Below are positions 27,328 through 39,828 of a stretch of 64,000 nt of DNA, one piece after another. The translations under genes were made by a program, and so were the position numbers. Location of the stretch: contig NZ_FNQH01000008.1 in NCBI RefSeq assembly GCF_900107505.1, forward strand, positions 1 through 64,000, in the 5' to 3' direction. Below the pieces are notes generated by a model. The model saw only the letters and a program-made list of their open reading frames with translations. It was not told the DNA's origin and did not search any database. How positions within the stretch are numbered: the stretch's first letter is position 1; every line of letters begins with the position of its first letter. Origin of the DNA: Trichococcus collinsii. GTDB taxonomy: Bacteria; Bacillota; Bacilli; Lactobacillales; Aerococcaceae.

Positions 27328-27524
27328 TTGAGGACAACCACAGTACCGGTGAGGGTAGGGAAGATCTTACTTTTCTGAATTGTATGCTGGGGCTTCCCCC
27401 ACAAAGAAGCATCTGCTTCAGGAACTGGCAGCAGCAGGTGATAATTTTTTAGGAATCCCAATTTCAATTCTCGAGAGTAATACGTCCTAATAAAAATTCA
27501 TCAGTAAATAATTTCGCATCAAAA

Positions 27525-27564
27525 CCAGCGCTAAAATGTTCCACGTGGAACATTTTAGCGCTGG
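27525..27564. repeat. Perfect 40-bp palindrome with parS at its centre
   Basis: Left arm CCAGCGCTAAAATGTTCCAC, right arm its exact reverse complement, centred at 27544/27545. The middle 16 bp are TGTTCCACGTGGAACA, a parS site. On the plus strand it is followed by CTATTTTTTTG, so it would also fold as a very strong terminator, although no gene precedes it. Confidence 0.95.
27537..27552. promoter_or_regulatory. parS site inside a long palindrome
   Basis: TGTTCCACGTGGAACA, a full dyad of the ParB site. Its symmetry extends 12 bp further on each side (27525-27564). Confidence 0.85.
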
Positions 27565-28106
27565 CTATTTTTTTGTTCAAATCGGCAAAATTTAAGCTTC
27601 TGACAGAACCTACATTCTTATTTGAATATTTACCCACGACCTAGGTTAGTTCGTTCTAACAGGGGTAAAATGAACCCCTCAGAGCATCGTAGTACCTAGC
27701 CTTATACCTCAATGAAGAATATCTAGCAGTGTACCCGCGCTTAAAAAAATATATTTTTGAATCCCTTCTGCTACCGGGACGAGTAGAGGAGGACATTTAG
27801 ATAAAGCAAAATCCTTGGTGTTGAGCTTTCAACTCGGCTGTTCAGCTTACCTGAGAAGAGCAACAAATTGGGGAAGATCTTAAGGGGGGAAGGATCCGCT
27901 AAGGCTGATGCCCGAAGGAGACACGGTAGTAGATACTCAGAAAAACGCGGCAGCTAGTTTACTTCACCCGATCATACGATCATTCAACAGAAACGGATAG
28001 GGCGCATCCAAAAAAAATTGTATCCGAAAGAGGGGAAAGAGGAGTGGGTGATACTGGGTGCAGTGCGGTGTGTCCGTGTTCAATAACTGTTTTTGGGTAC
28101 AAAAAA

Positions 28107-28131
28107 AGGAGCGCTCCTGGAAGCGACTCCC
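28107..28131 (-). terminator. Terminator of the rpsF-ssb-rpsR operon
   Basis: Minus strand: GGAGTCGCT pairs with AGCGCTCC across a TCCAGG loop and is followed by seven T residues, just after the rpsR stop. Confidence 0.8.
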
Positions 28132-28137
28132 TTAATA

Positions 28138-28380
28138 TTATTCTGCTAATGTAAATGGCATAAGAGCCATGATACGAGAACGTTTGATAGATACAGTCAA
28201 AGTTCTTTGATGTTTAGCGCATGTACCTGTTACACGACGAGGTAAAATTTTACCTTTTTCAGATATATAACGTTTCAATAAATCAGTCTCTTTGTAATCT
28301 ACATGATCAATGTGGTTAGCACAGAAATAACAAACTTTCTTACGTTTGCGTCCGCCTCTGCTGTTACGTTGAAATGCCAT
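28138..28380 (-). CDS. rpsR: 30S ribosomal protein bS18
   Basis: Pairs with bS6 on 16S rRNA in the platform of the small subunit. The 80-residue protein has [34 protein letters not shown] and the basic [14 protein letters not shown] stretch. Start ATG 28380 behind AAAGGAGG; an in-frame extension to 28410 is not family-like. Last gene of rpsF-ssb-rpsR. Confidence 0.98.
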   Translation of the reverse strand: MAFQRNSRGGRKRKKVCYFCANHIDHVDYKETDLLKRYISEKGKILPRRVTGTCAKHQRTLTVSIKRSRIMALMPFTLAE

Positions 28381-28423
28381 GTCAATTCCTCCTTTTCCTA
28401 AACTAACCATTCTGTCCTAAAGA

Positions 28424-28975
28424 CTAGAACGGTAAATCATCATCTGAAATGTCAATTGATTCTCCGTTTGATGAAAACGGATCAGCAGTTGAGTTAAAAT
28501 CAGAAAAACCGTTTTGTTTCGGAGAAGAGTATTGATTATTATACTGTCCTTGGTTTTGGTTAGATTCAAAAGATTTGCTTGATCCGAAGTTTGCACTCGG
28601 AGCTGCTTGATTTGAAGAAGCTGCGCCAGTCTCTCTCGGTCTTTGTTCGGTAGTTGTTTTCGATTCCAACAATGTGAAATTATCTGCAACGACTTCAGTC
28701 ACGTATACGCGCTGTCCTTGTTGATTATCATAATTCCTTGTTTGGATTCGGCCAGTGATACCGACTAAAGAGCCTTTACGAGTGAAATTCGCGAAATTCT
28801 CTGCAGATTTTCTCCAAATGACACAATTGATGAAGTCAGCTTCTCTTTCTCCTGCTTGGTTAGTAAACTGTCTGTTTACTGCAAGAGCGAAGGTTCCGAC
28901 TGCTGTGCCGCTGGATGTATAGCGTAAATCAACATCTTTTGTAAGTCTGCCGACTAAGACAACATTATTAATCAT
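28424..28975 (-). CDS. ssb: Single-stranded DNA-binding protein
   Basis: Coats single-stranded DNA in replication and repair. The N-terminal OB fold (1-110, [20 protein letters not shown], then [14 protein letters not shown]) is followed by a Gln/Asn/Ser-rich linker and the acidic partner-binding tip ISDDDLPF. 183 residues. Lies between rpsF and rpsR, the standard Firmicutes order. A parS site (28996-29011) is squeezed between rpsF and this gene. Confidence 0.98.
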   Translation of the reverse strand: MINNVVLVGRLTKDVDLRYTSSGTAVGTFALAVNRQFTNQAGEREADFINCVIWRKSAENFANFTRKGSLVGITGRIQTRNYDNQQGQRVYVTEVVADNFTLLESKTTTEQRPRETGAASSNQAAPSANFGSSKSFESNQNQGQYNNQYSSPKQNGFSDFNSTADPFSSNGESIDISDDDLPF

Positions 28976-28995
28976 TCATCTTACTCCTTTCAAAA

Positions 28996-29011
28996 TGTTT
29001 CACGTGGAACA
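28996..29011. promoter_or_regulatory. parS site between rpsF and ssb
   Basis: TGTTTCACGTGGAACA, one arm of each palindromic variant. It fills most of the 38-base gap between two co-transcribed genes. Confidence 0.8.
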
Positions 29012-29013
29012 CT

Positions 29014-29307
29014 TTACTTAGTTTCTACTTTAACAACGATGTGGCGAATGATATCGCTATTGATCTTTGCTAGACGGTCGAATTCGTCGATTGCTTTAGC
29101 ATCTGAAGCAGAAATTTTCACGATATGGTAGATACCTTCACGAAAATCTTTGATTTCATAAGCTAAACGGCGTTTCGCCCAGTCTTTTGATTCAATAACT
29201 TCAGCGCCATTATCAGTTAAAATAGAATCGAAACGTGCGATCAATTCTGCTTTAGCTTCTTCTTCGATGTTAGGACGGATAATGTAGTTGATTTCGTAAT
29301 TGCTCAT
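29014..29307 (-). CDS. rpsF: 30S ribosomal protein bS6
   Basis: Partner of bS18 in the small subunit, 97 residues. Starts [19 protein letters not shown] and contains [27 protein letters not shown] and IRHIVVKVE. Good AAGGAGG site. First gene of the operon, with a promoter at 29420-29392; the leader has a CTTAC-AAAA-GTAAG hairpin, where S6:S18 feedback control operates in other bacteria. Confidence 0.98.
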   Translation of the reverse strand: MSNYEINYIIRPNIEEEAKAELIARFDSILTDNGAEVIESKDWAKRRLAYEIKDFREGIYHIVKISASDAKAIDEFDRLAKINSDIIRHIVVKVETK

Positions 29308-29391
29308 TTGACTGTCACCTCCTTGTGGACTTTGGCCCTTACTTTTGTAAGAGCAAGGAGAGTACCTTTTCAGGATTACTCACATCTAAAG

Positions 29392-29420
29392 ATTGTACCA
29401 TATCCCATTTTTTATGGCAA
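29392..29420 (-). promoter_or_regulatory. Promoter of rpsF-ssb-rpsR
   Basis: Minus strand TTGCCA (29420-29415), a 17-base spacer, TACAAT (29397-29392), about 85 bases before the rpsF ATG. Confidence 0.7.
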
Positions 29421-29455
29421 GTCTTTTTTTCAGCCACCTTGAAAGAGGACAAATA

Positions 29456-29497
29456 AAAACGGAGGAAAGCGTCCCAGGACGGTTTCCTCCGTTTTAA
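29456..29497. terminator. Terminator of gyrA
   Basis: AAAACGGAGGAAA and TTTCCTCCGTTTT pair around a short loop. Symmetric, so it may work both ways. It separates gyrA from rpsF. Confidence 0.85.
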
Positions 29498-29522
29498 CTC
29501 TATTAGCTTTAGTATCGAATTT

Positions 29523-32150
29523 CTATTCTTCCGAATCTTCTTCATCCAAAAATTCATCTGCGAAATCGCTCAATTTATCGGCCATTTCGGACGTTTCTGC
29601 TATATCTGGTGTATTTGCCTGTTCGGTTGCATTAGCTGCTTCTGAGGCGTTATTTTCACCTTCTGAAGTCAAGCCTGTCTCTAGGGGAGTAACCACTTCT
29701 TCATCCTCTTCGCGCTCAACTTTTGCCATTGTCGATACAATGGCTTCGCCATCAAGCTTGATCAAGCGTACGCCTAGAGTAGCACGGCCTGTTTGGGAAA
29801 TGGCATCAGCGTGGAAACGGATCATGACGCCTTTATCCGTGATGATCATGATGTCTTCATCACCGGAGACAGTCGTCAAACCTACCAATTTACCGTTTTT
29901 CTCAGTAATGTTGGCTGTTTTGACCCCTTTGCCGCCACGTCCTTTGATAGCATATTCATCTGCTGCCGTACGTTTGCCGTAACCATTTTCCGTGATGATA
30001 AGAACTTCCGACTCGTGTTTCAGCACATCCATGCCGACAACATAGTCATCTCCTCTTAATTTCACACCGCGAACACCGGTAGCAGTCCTACCCATATCAC
30101 GAACGTCCTTTTCATCAAAGCTTACGGAGTAGCCGAAGTGCGTTCCGATAATGATGTTCTGGTTGCCGTCAGTCAAGGATACTTTGATCAGTTCATCCTC
30201 ATCCTTCAGGTTGATTGCGCGCAGACCGCTTTGACGGATATTTTGGAATTCAGTAGCAGATGTCCGTTTGACGGTACCCATCCGCGTCGTGAAGAACAAG
30301 TACTCTCCGTCTTGCGGGCCGCCTTTGACGTTGATGATGGCTTGGATTTTTTCGTTGGCATCCAAGTTCAGCAAGTTGATGATCGGTAAGCCTTTTGCCT
30401 GGCGGCCGTATTCAGGCACTTCATAGCCTTTTGTTTTGTATACTTTCCCTTGGTTTGAGAAGTACAGCAAAACATCGTGCGTCGATGCCGAAATCAGTGT
30501 TTCGATGAAATCATCATCATGGATACCCATGCCTTGGACACCGCGTCCGCCGCGTTTTTGGGCTCTGAATTCGCTGTTTGGCAAACGTTTAATGTAGCCG
30601 TTATGAGTTAAAGTCAGGACGATGTCTTCCTCTTCGATTAAGTCTTCATCCTCAAGCGACAATACTTCGCCAACCAAAAGTTCCGTGCGGCGTTTGTCGC
30701 CGAATTTTTCTTGGATTTCAAGTAATTCCGTATAGATGATGTCGAATACACGCTGCTCATTCGCTAAAATATCAGTCAAATCAGCAATCAAAGCCATCAG
30801 CGCATCATATTCTGCTTCAACTTTTTCTCTTTCCAAACCGGTCAGACGCACCAGACGCATATCCAAGATGGCTTGCGCTTGTTTTTCGGAAAGGCCGTAT
30901 TTGTCGATGAAGATTTGTTTGGCTGCTTCCCCATTGGTTGAACCGCGCAGAATCGCTACGATTTCATCGATATGATCCAATGCAATCCGCAAGCCGGCCA
31001 AGATATGCGCACGGGCTTCCGCTTTTCGTTTGTCGAATGCGGCTCTTCTGCGGATGACTTCTTCTTGGTGTTCCAAATAGTGGACCAAAATCTGTTTGAG
31101 TCCCAGCACTTTAGGGATGCCTTTTACGATCGCCAACATATTGAAGCCGAAAGATGATTGGAGCGGCGTCAATTTGTAGAGATTATTCAGAATGACGCCG
31201 GCACTGACATCCTTGCGGACATCAATGACGACACGCATGCCGTCGCGGTCGGACTCATCCGCTAAATCGGTTATGCCTTCGATCCGTTTATCGCGGGCCA
31301 GTTCAGCAATCCGTTCGACCAATTTCGCTTTGTTGACCATATAGGGCAATTCCGAAATGATGATGCGTTCTTTGCCGTTTTTCAGAATTTCGACTTCTAC
31401 ACGTCCGCGGACAATGATCGAGCCTTTGCCCGTTTCATAGGCTTTTCTGATGCCTGATTTGCCCATGACGATTCCGCCTGTAGGGAAATCGGGGCCGGGA
31501 ACGGCCTCCATCAATTCGGCAGTCGTCGCATCCGGATCATTCATCAGGATATGCAGGGCGGAAATGACTTCCGTCAGGTTGTGCGGTGGGATATTTGTCG
31601 CCATCCCAACGGCAATACCGGAAGCGCCATTCACAAGCAGGTTAGGGAATCGGGCCGGCAATACATCAGGTTCACTTTCGGAACCGTCATAGTTATCGTG
31701 GTAATCGACTGTATCCTTATTGAGGTCACGCAGCATCTCCAAGGCGATTTTTGACATTCGCGCTTCGGTGTAACGCATTGCTGCGGCGCTGTCTCCATCG
31801 ATGGAGCCGAAGTTTCCGTGTCCATCGACCAATGGATAACGGTAGCTGAAATCCTGGGACATACGCACCATGGATTCATAGATGGCACTGTCACCGTGGG
31901 GATGGTACTTACCCATTACGTCCCCAACGATACGTGCGGATTTTTTATGCGCTTTATCAGGCGTAACGCCCAATTCGCTCATGCCGTAAAGTATACGGCG
32001 ATGGACCGGCTTGAGTCCGTCACGGACGTCAGGCAGAGCCCTGGCTACGATAACGCTCATGGCATATTCCAGGAATGAAGTTTCCATTTCATGGCTTAAT
32101 TCCCTTTGTTCCATGGCTTGATCATTTATTTTTTCAATTTCATCAGACAT
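29523..32150 (-). CDS. gyrA: DNA gyrase subunit A
   Basis: Breaks and rejoins DNA in the GyrA2GyrB2 enzyme that adds negative supercoils. The active tyrosine is Tyr127 in AMRYTEARM. The quinolone region reads [15 protein letters not shown] with Ser88 and Glu92, a susceptible-type combination. C-terminal beta-pinwheel repeats from about residue 500, including the GyrA box QRGGRG(V)QG-like segment, end in a long acidic tail (EEDEEVV to EDSEE). 875 residues; ATG behind AGGGGG, 18 bases after gyrB. Confidence 0.98.
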   Translation of the reverse strand: MSDEIEKINDQAMEQRELSHEMETSFLEYAMSVIVARALPDVRDGLKPVHRRILYGMSELGVTPDKAHKKSARIVGDVMGKYHPHGDSAIYESMVRMSQDFSYRYPLVDGHGNFGSIDGDSAAAMRYTEARMSKIALEMLRDLNKDTVDYHDNYDGSESEPDVLPARFPNLLVNGASGIAVGMATNIPPHNLTEVISALHILMNDPDATTAELMEAVPGPDFPTGGIVMGKSGIRKAYETGKGSIIVRGRVEVEILKNGKERIIISELPYMVNKAKLVERIAELARDKRIEGITDLADESDRDGMRVVIDVRKDVSAGVILNNLYKLTPLQSSFGFNMLAIVKGIPKVLGLKQILVHYLEHQEEVIRRRAAFDKRKAEARAHILAGLRIALDHIDEIVAILRGSTNGEAAKQIFIDKYGLSEKQAQAILDMRLVRLTGLEREKVEAEYDALMALIADLTDILANEQRVFDIIYTELLEIQEKFGDKRRTELLVGEVLSLEDEDLIEEEDIVLTLTHNGYIKRLPNSEFRAQKRGGRGVQGMGIHDDDFIETLISASTHDVLLYFSNQGKVYKTKGYEVPEYGRQAKGLPIINLLNLDANEKIQAIINVKGGPQDGEYLFFTTRMGTVKRTSATEFQNIRQSGLRAINLKDEDELIKVSLTDGNQNIIIGTHFGYSVSFDEKDVRDMGRTATGVRGVKLRGDDYVVGMDVLKHESEVLIITENGYGKRTAADEYAIKGRGGKGVKTANITEKNGKLVGLTTVSGDEDIMIITDKGVMIRFHADAISQTGRATLGVRLIKLDGEAIVSTMAKVEREEDEEVVTPLETGLTSEGENNASEAANATEQANTPDIAETSEMADKLSDFADEFLDEEDSEE

Positions 32151-32168
32151 TTAATTTCCAACCCCCTT

Positions 32169-35228
<3,060 letters not shown>

Positions 35229-35232
<4 letters not shown>

Positions 35233-35495
35233 GCTTCGGACTCACTGTTGTTTTGCTCAGCCTTTTCTTTATCCGATTTTGTTGACTGGATGAAGAAAGT
35301 GCCTTCACCAGGGATATCGATCATCGTACCGGGAAACAATTTGCGGCCTCTGCGGTCTTCTTTTTCGTTATCTACGTACACCACGTATTCTGAAAGGAAC
35401 CATTTGGCCATTCCGCCGCTGGAAATCAGATTGACATGTTTCAGTAGTTGACCAAGAGTAATGAACTCTGCATCAATATTCACAATATTTTTCAA
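35229..35495 (-). CDS. yaaA: S4-domain RNA-binding protein YaaA
   Basis: Small S4-like protein (about 88 residues) conserved between dnaN and recF in Firmicutes and implicated in ribosome assembly. The core is ITLGQLLKHVNLISSGGMAKWFL, ending with NRRGRK-like DRRGRKLFPG. Start choice: the TTG at 35495 lies six bases after AGGTG and gives an N-terminus like its relatives. The GTG at 35504 would make 91 residues and has no spacing for that site. Overlaps recF by four bases. Confidence 0.9.
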
Positions 35496-35860
35496 GAAAT
35501 TCACCTATTTTCCAATAAAATAAGCGTGGAAAATAAAACCCACGCAACAACGCTCATTAATATGTTTATTATACTATTTTTTTTGATCAATTTCAAATTT
35601 TCGCGAAAAAAAAGGCCCTTATTTCAATTTTTTTAGAAAACAATACAAATTAGCTATATCCCAACGAAAGCGTCTATAGGCTTATAAATTTAAAATTCGC
35701 GTTTTTCGGTCATTTTATCTTTAGCTGAATAAATGGAGCGGATGCAGACTTTCTTCCTATGGGGAAAACGGCTCTGGTCTGAGCGTTTTCATTTTTAGAT
35801 AAGCAAAAAGCAAGGAAACGATCCGATCGTTTCCTTGCTTTTTTGACTATATCAATTGGA
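35496..35860. other. Gap between yaaA and dnaN
   Basis: AT-rich. Holds the dnaN terminator (35804-35845), a second GC-richer hairpin GAAAACG...CGTTTTC at about 35764-35790, and presumably the promoter for yaaA-recF-gyrB-gyrA, which I could not place with confidence. No gene seen. Confidence 0.5.
35804..35845. terminator. Terminator of dnaN
   Basis: AAAGCAAGGAAACGATC and GATCGTTTCCTTGCTTT form a nearly perfect stem with A- and T-runs on both sides, 15 bases after the dnaN stop. Confidence 0.9.
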
Positions 35861-37012
35861 TCAATAAGTCCTTACAGGCGTGATCAATTGGATAAACGAA
35901 TTATCGTTATCGTCTTCACGATCTGCAGGTACGACCGTGAATGGGCGTACAGCCGAAGTGAAATTGACTTGGACATCCTGTTGGCCGAATGTGCGTAGCG
36001 CATCCTTCATGTAATCGGGATTGAAGGAAATGATCAGCGGATCGCCACTGGCAGACTCATAGGCTAAGGATTCTTCCACATTGCCGACTTCAGGGGAGTT
36101 TCCTGATAACTCGACTTTGTTTGCGTCAATGGACAATTTGACGACGTTGTTTTTTCCTTCGTGCGAAAGCAGGGAGGCACGGTCGGTAGCCTGTAGCAGA
36201 TCATAGGCATTCAGGACGATCTGAGTGCTGGAGCTGGCCGGTATCAATCGGTTTGTATCCGGGTAGTAGCCTTCCAACAAGCGCGAATAGAAATAAACAT
36301 TTTCGGCTTTGAAAAGGACCTGGTTCTCCGTGATCATCATTTCGATTGTCGGTTGGTTCTCAACAATCCGCGAGAGTTCCACCAAGCTTTTTCCGGGAAT
36401 GATGACATTGTAGGTTTTTTCCAGCTGTGATTCTGGAGCCGCGATCGAGATGACGCGCTGGCTCAAACGATGGCTGTCCGTAGCGACTGCTGTCAATTTC
36501 CCATTTTGGATGGTCATGTTCACCCCAGTCAAGATCGGACGGCTTTCTTGTGTCGACGTTGCGATTACTGTATGCTGGATCACTTGTTTGAATAAAGCGG
36601 TCGGCAAGGTGATGACCTCATTCGAATCGATGACCGGGAAATTCGGATAGTTGTTTACATCGATTCCGTTGATGGTGAAAGATGCTTTTGCAGAAGTGAT
36701 GTTAGTCTGGAAATGATCTTTGACTTCAATCGTGATTTTTTCATCAGCTAATTTTTTTACGATTTCGCTGAAGAAACGAGCCGGCAGGACAATGCCGCCT
36801 TGTGTGTGGATTTCAATCTGGTTATTCTCTTCCGACACAGGGATCAGAGTTTCGATGGAAATATCCGAATCGCTTCCGCTCAATACGATGCCATTTTCAT
36901 CAGCACTGATTTTTACCCCTGTCAAAATAGGAATTGTCGTTCTGCTGGAAATAGCTCTTTGTACGTCAGATAAGTGTTTGATCAAAACCTGACGATTAAT
37001 GGAAAATTTCAT
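35861..37012 (-). CDS. dnaN: DNA polymerase III beta subunit (sliding clamp)
   Basis: Ring-shaped processivity clamp. The 383-residue protein starts MKFSINRQVLIKHLSDVQRAIS and has three similar clamp domains (about 1-130, 131-252, 253-383); it ends with a partner-pocket tail LITPVRTY. ATG start. Between it and dnaA lie three exact DnaA boxes, so its transcription or origin firing may be linked to DnaA. Confidence 0.98.
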   Translation of the reverse strand: MKFSINRQVLIKHLSDVQRAISSRTTIPILTGVKISADENGIVLSGSDSDISIETLIPVSEENNQIEIHTQGGIVLPARFFSEIVKKLADEKITIEVKDHFQTNITSAKASFTINGIDVNNYPNFPVIDSNEVITLPTALFKQVIQHTVIATSTQESRPILTGVNMTIQNGKLTAVATDSHRLSQRVISIAAPESQLEKTYNVIIPGKSLVELSRIVENQPTIEMMITENQVLFKAENVYFYSRLLEGYYPDTNRLIPASSSTQIVLNAYDLLQATDRASLLSHEGKNNVVKLSIDANKVELSGNSPEVGNVEESLAYESASGDPLIISFNPDYMKDALRTFGQQDVQVNFTSAVRPFTVVPADREDDNDNSFIQLITPVRTY

Positions 37013-37083
37013 AATAAGGGACCTCCGATGGTTATTAATATAAATTAAATAATATTAGTAATAGTAGTAGGGCCTGTTCATAC

Positions 37084-37176
37084 TGTGGATAAGTGAAAGA
37101 AGCTGACAAAACCAATCGTTTTCCACCTGTGGATAACGTGTTCGTAAATGGCGTCTTATTTATTGGCTTATCCACA
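37084..37176. other. DnaA boxes between dnaA and dnaN (second half of oriC)
   Basis: Three exact boxes: TGTGGATAA at 37084-37092 and 37128-37136, and TTATCCACA at 37168-37176. With the cluster before dnaA they give the bipartite origin layout known from Firmicutes. Confidence 0.8.
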
Positions 37177-37189
37177 ATGCGCGAGAGGA

Positions 37190-38521
37190 TCATTTTTTCA
37201 GACTGTTTTGGATCGTCTCGATTTCGCGTTGCAGAACAGGGTCTTTTTTTACGACAAGGGCAATTTTGTCATGGGCATGGATGACGGTCGTGTGATCCTT
37301 GCCGCCGAATTCGGAACCGATTTTCGGCAAGGAATTGTCCGTCATCACCCGGGAAAGGTACATGGCGATTTGTCTTGGCACCACGATTCCCTTGGTGCGC
37401 TTCTTGCCTTTCAATTCCTCTACGGTCACATGGTAATATTTCCCGACCGCTTGCTGGATGGCATAGATGGATAAAGCTTTTGGTTTTTCGGAAGGCATGA
37501 TGCTCTTCAGTGCGTCCGCTGCCAAACTGGTGGTGATGTCGGTCCCTTGTATCGCTGAATAGGCTTGAACCCGAACGAGCGCGCCTTCCAGTTCCCTGAT
37601 GTTGGAATCTATCTGCCCAGCGATGTAGCTGAGGGTGTCATCAGGAATTTCCAGGCGCTCGCTGTTGGCTTTTTTGCGCAGAATGGCGATGCGTGTTTCC
37701 AGATCGGGCGGCGTGATATCAACAGATAAGCCCCAAGCAAAACGGGAGACAAGCCGTTCCTGTAGTTTAGGTATCTCGTTCGGCAAACGATCGCTCGTCA
37801 GCACAATCTGCTTGCGTTCATCGTAAAGCGCATTGAAAGTATGGAAGAATTCTTCCTGCGTTCCTTCTTTGTCGGCAAAAAATTGAATATCATCGACCAT
37901 CAATAAGTCTACGCTGCGGTATTCGTTGCGGAATTGCTCCTGCGTTCGATTCTGGATGGAATTGATGAAATCATTAGCGAATGTTTCGCTGCTGACATAT
38001 TTTACTCTCGCGGTTGGCCGCAGTTGCAGCATTTGATGGCCGATGGCGTGCATCAAATGGGTCTTGCCTAAGCCCACTCCTCCATAGAAGAAGAGCGGGT
38101 TGTAGATTGTGCCGGGTTCCTCCGCCACGACGAGGGCGGCAGCATGAGCCATCTGGTTTCCTTTTCCTATAACAAAGGTGTCAAAGGTATACTTGCTGTT
38201 CAGTTGGGCATCCTTGAAGAGACGATTGTTGTTGGTGCGTTTGATGGTCGGTTTTGCAATATCAGGCATTTCCTCATTCTTGATCATAAAAATGGGAGTC
38301 AGTTCTTTGCCGCTGAATTCGTAGATGCCTTCGACAATTCTGCTCATCAAGTTATTTTGCCAATAATCTTTATGTAAAGAAGAGGGGACTTCGATGATGA
38401 TATTCGTGTCAGTCAGTCGGACCGGGACTGCGCTGTCTATCCAAGTATCATAGCTGACTTTTGACAATGATTCTTGAAATTTTTCTTGCAGATAACGCCA
38501 TAATGAATAGATGTCATCCAA
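37190..38521 (-). CDS. dnaA: Chromosomal replication initiator DnaA
   Basis: Initiates replication by binding DnaA boxes and melting oriC. Domain I (about 1-85), linker, AAA+ domain with Walker [11 protein letters not shown] and Walker [10 protein letters not shown], and the C-terminal DNA-binding domain with the signature [14 protein letters not shown]. Start: I prefer the TTG at 38521 ([14 protein letters not shown], 443 residues), eight bases after AGGAGG. A GTG at 38530 sits inside the ribosome site and is unlikely. Confidence 0.98.
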   Translation of the reverse strand: MDDIYSLWRYLQEKFQESLSKVSYDTWIDSAVPVRLTDTNIIIEVPSSLHKDYWQNNLMSRIVEGIYEFSGKELTPIFMIKNEEMPDIAKPTIKRTNNNRLFKDAQLNSKYTFDTFVIGKGNQMAHAAALVVAEEPGTIYNPLFFYGGVGLGKTHLMHAIGHQMLQLRPTARVKYVSSETFANDFINSIQNRTQEQFRNEYRSVDLLMVDDIQFFADKEGTQEEFFHTFNALYDERKQIVLTSDRLPNEIPKLQERLVSRFAWGLSVDITPPDLETRIAILRKKANSERLEIPDDTLSYIAGQIDSNIRELEGALVRVQAYSAIQGTDITTSLAADALKSIMPSEKPKALSIYAIQQAVGKYYHVTVEELKGKKRTKGIVVPRQIAMYLSRVMTDNSLPKIGSEFGGKDHTTVIHAHDKIALVVKKDPVLQREIETIQNSLKK

Positions 38522-38560
38522 ATGGGACACCTCCTTTTAGTGAGTCCTTTTTATTTTAGC

Positions 38561-38569
38561 ATTATATCA
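38561..38569 (-). promoter_or_regulatory. Extended -10 promoter of dnaA
   Basis: Minus strand TGATATAAT, an extended -10, about 40 bases before the start. A DnaA-like box (TTTTCCACA, 38575-38583) lies just upstream, consistent with self-repression. Confidence 0.55.
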
Positions 38570-38574
38570 AAAAG

Positions 38575-38887
38575 TTTTCCACAACTCTTTTCAGCTGTGA
38601 ATAAAACAATCAACCGGTGCATAAGTAGTTGTCCACAGGCTTAAAGAGGGTGTGGACAATGTTTGTGGGAGAAGCAGTTGTCCACGGTCCGTTGTGGAAT
38701 GGGATGTTTTTTAAACGTTGATTGTTACAGCGTTTGATACACTTTTCCACAGTTTTTCCAGATGGTGTTTCGGCAGAAATGCACAGGTTGTAGGAATGTG
38801 GATAAACCGGGTTGAAGGTGTGAGCAATCAAGGAGGCTGCAGGAGTTATCCCGTGGCATTGTGTATTAAAAAAAAGGTTGTGGATAA
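38575..38887. other. Replication origin region (oriC) between dnaA and rpmH
   Basis: Exact DnaA boxes at 38797-38805 and 38879-38887. One-mismatch boxes at 38575, 38596, 38629, 38651 and 38743. The boxes are spread over 313 bp with AT-rich DNA at the right side (from about 38868), a plausible unwinding zone. Gene order rnpA-rpmH-[oriC]-dnaA-dnaN and the change of gene direction here support the call. Confidence 0.85.
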
Positions 38888-38991
38888 TTTTATTTTGATG
38901 AGAATCCAATTTTTTTCAAGAAAGGTGTTTTATCTTTCGATGATTTGTGCTATTATATCTCAGTGAGTTCAATAAAATGAACCAATTTTAC

Positions 38992-39021
38992 TTGACAGGT
39001 CACATTCTGTCTCTTTATAAT
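38992..39021 (+). promoter_or_regulatory. Promoter of rpmH-rnpA
   Basis: TTGACA (38992-38997), an 18-base spacer, TATAAT (39016-39021), 70 bases before rpmH. Confidence 0.8.
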
Positions 39022-39091
39022 GTTAATGGACTGTCTAAACAGTGAAATATAACCTATTTGAAAGATAGTTTATCAGGAGGTGTAAAGATCA

Positions 39092-39226
39092 ATGAAAAGA
39101 ACATACCAACCTAAAAAACGTCACCGTCAATCCGTTCATGGTTTCCGTAAACGTATGAGCACAAAAAACGGCCGTAGAGTATTAGCAAGAAGACGCGCTA
39201 AAGGCAGAAAAGTTATCTCTGCATAG
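39092..39226 (+). CDS. rpmH: 50S ribosomal protein bL34
   Basis: A 44-residue, very basic ribosomal protein reading [20 protein letters not shown] and ending [14 protein letters not shown] lies 12 bases before the ATG. Position beside oriC and before rnpA is universal in Firmicutes. Confidence 0.98.
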   Translation: MKRTYQPKKRHRQSVHGFRKRMSTKNGRRVLARRRAKGRKVISA

Positions 39227-39258
39227 ATCACTGACCGTTTCAGTGGTCTTTTTTTTTA
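39226..39258 (+). terminator. Terminator or attenuator between rpmH and rnpA
   Basis: GATCACTG pairs with CAGTGGTC and is followed by nine T residues, overlapping the end of rpmH. The 190 bases after it up to rnpA hold no other gene. Confidence 0.8.
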
Positions 39259-39452
39259 AGTATTTCGAAAAATGCAAAAATGTCTTTCTTAAATGGAGAG
39301 TGTGACAAATGTGTCCAACAGAACCGAGAGCAGAGATGCCTTGGGAGTGGGGTTCAGATTTGTGATGATAACGGAGAGAGAAATTTTTCTGTTTTTCTCC
39401 ATTTGGGAGAGATTTTTTTTGCATGTTATGATTGCAGATTTGAGGGAAGAAC

Positions 39453-39797
39453 ATGAGGAAATCTTTTCGTGTTAAGAAAGAAAAAGAATTTCAGAAAGTA
39501 TTTCATAATGGTGTGTCCAAAGCGAACCGCCAATTCGTGATCTATGTGCTCGATAAAAAGGGGCAATCGCATTTTCGGGTCGGTTTGTCCGTCGGCAAAA
39601 AAATCGGTAATGCTGTCGTGCGGAATGCCGTCAAAAGAAAGATTCGCCAGGCACTCACGGAATTGAAGGCAGATTTGGTTCAGGACATTGACTTCATCGT
39701 TATCGCGCGCAAACCGGTTGCTGAAATGTCGGCTGCGGAAGTCAAGAAAAGTCTGACCCACGTTCTTAAGCTTTCCAGCCTTTTGAAAAATAAATAA
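39453..39797 (+). CDS. rnpA: Ribonuclease P protein component
   Basis: Protein subunit helping RNase P RNA trim the 5' ends of tRNA precursors. 114 residues with the RNR motif region [20 protein letters not shown] and the N-terminal [16 protein letters not shown] behind GGGAAG. Followed 31 bases later by yidC. Confidence 0.98.
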   Translation: MRKSFRVKKEKEFQKVFHNGVSKANRQFVIYVLDKKGQSHFRVGLSVGKKIGNAVVRNAVKRKIRQALTELKADLVQDIDFIVIARKPVAEMSAAEVKKSLTHVLKLSSLLKNK

Positions 39798-39828
39798 ACT
39801 ATATTATTCCTATTAAGGAGGAGTTCTC

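Larger units (their letters stand above)
25212..28137. other. 2.9-kb gene-free region rich in parS sites and DnaA boxes
   Basis: Neither strand has a frame with a ribosome site and recognisable protein. It holds four parS-like palindromes (25327, 25690, 25755, 27537), a cluster of DnaA boxes (25962-26471), a perfect 10-bp stem AATCCATTTT/AAAATGGATT (25881-25908), a large hairpin (27286-27327), a 40-bp palindrome (27525-27564), and several short hairpins at 27640-27980. The left part is very AT-rich; 27.6-28.1 kb is closer to average composition. Probable role: origin-proximal chromosome organisation. It does not match any structured RNA I can recognise. Confidence 0.7.

Noticed and set aside
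27136-27467. Two overlapping frames of 80 and 63 codons in the gene-free region
   Set aside because: No ribosome sites; the sequence includes a large inverted repeat and looks non-coding.
27600-28080. RNase P RNA, tmRNA, 6S RNA or SRP RNA in the gene-free region
   Set aside because: None of the conserved sequence blocks of these RNAs could be found by eye.
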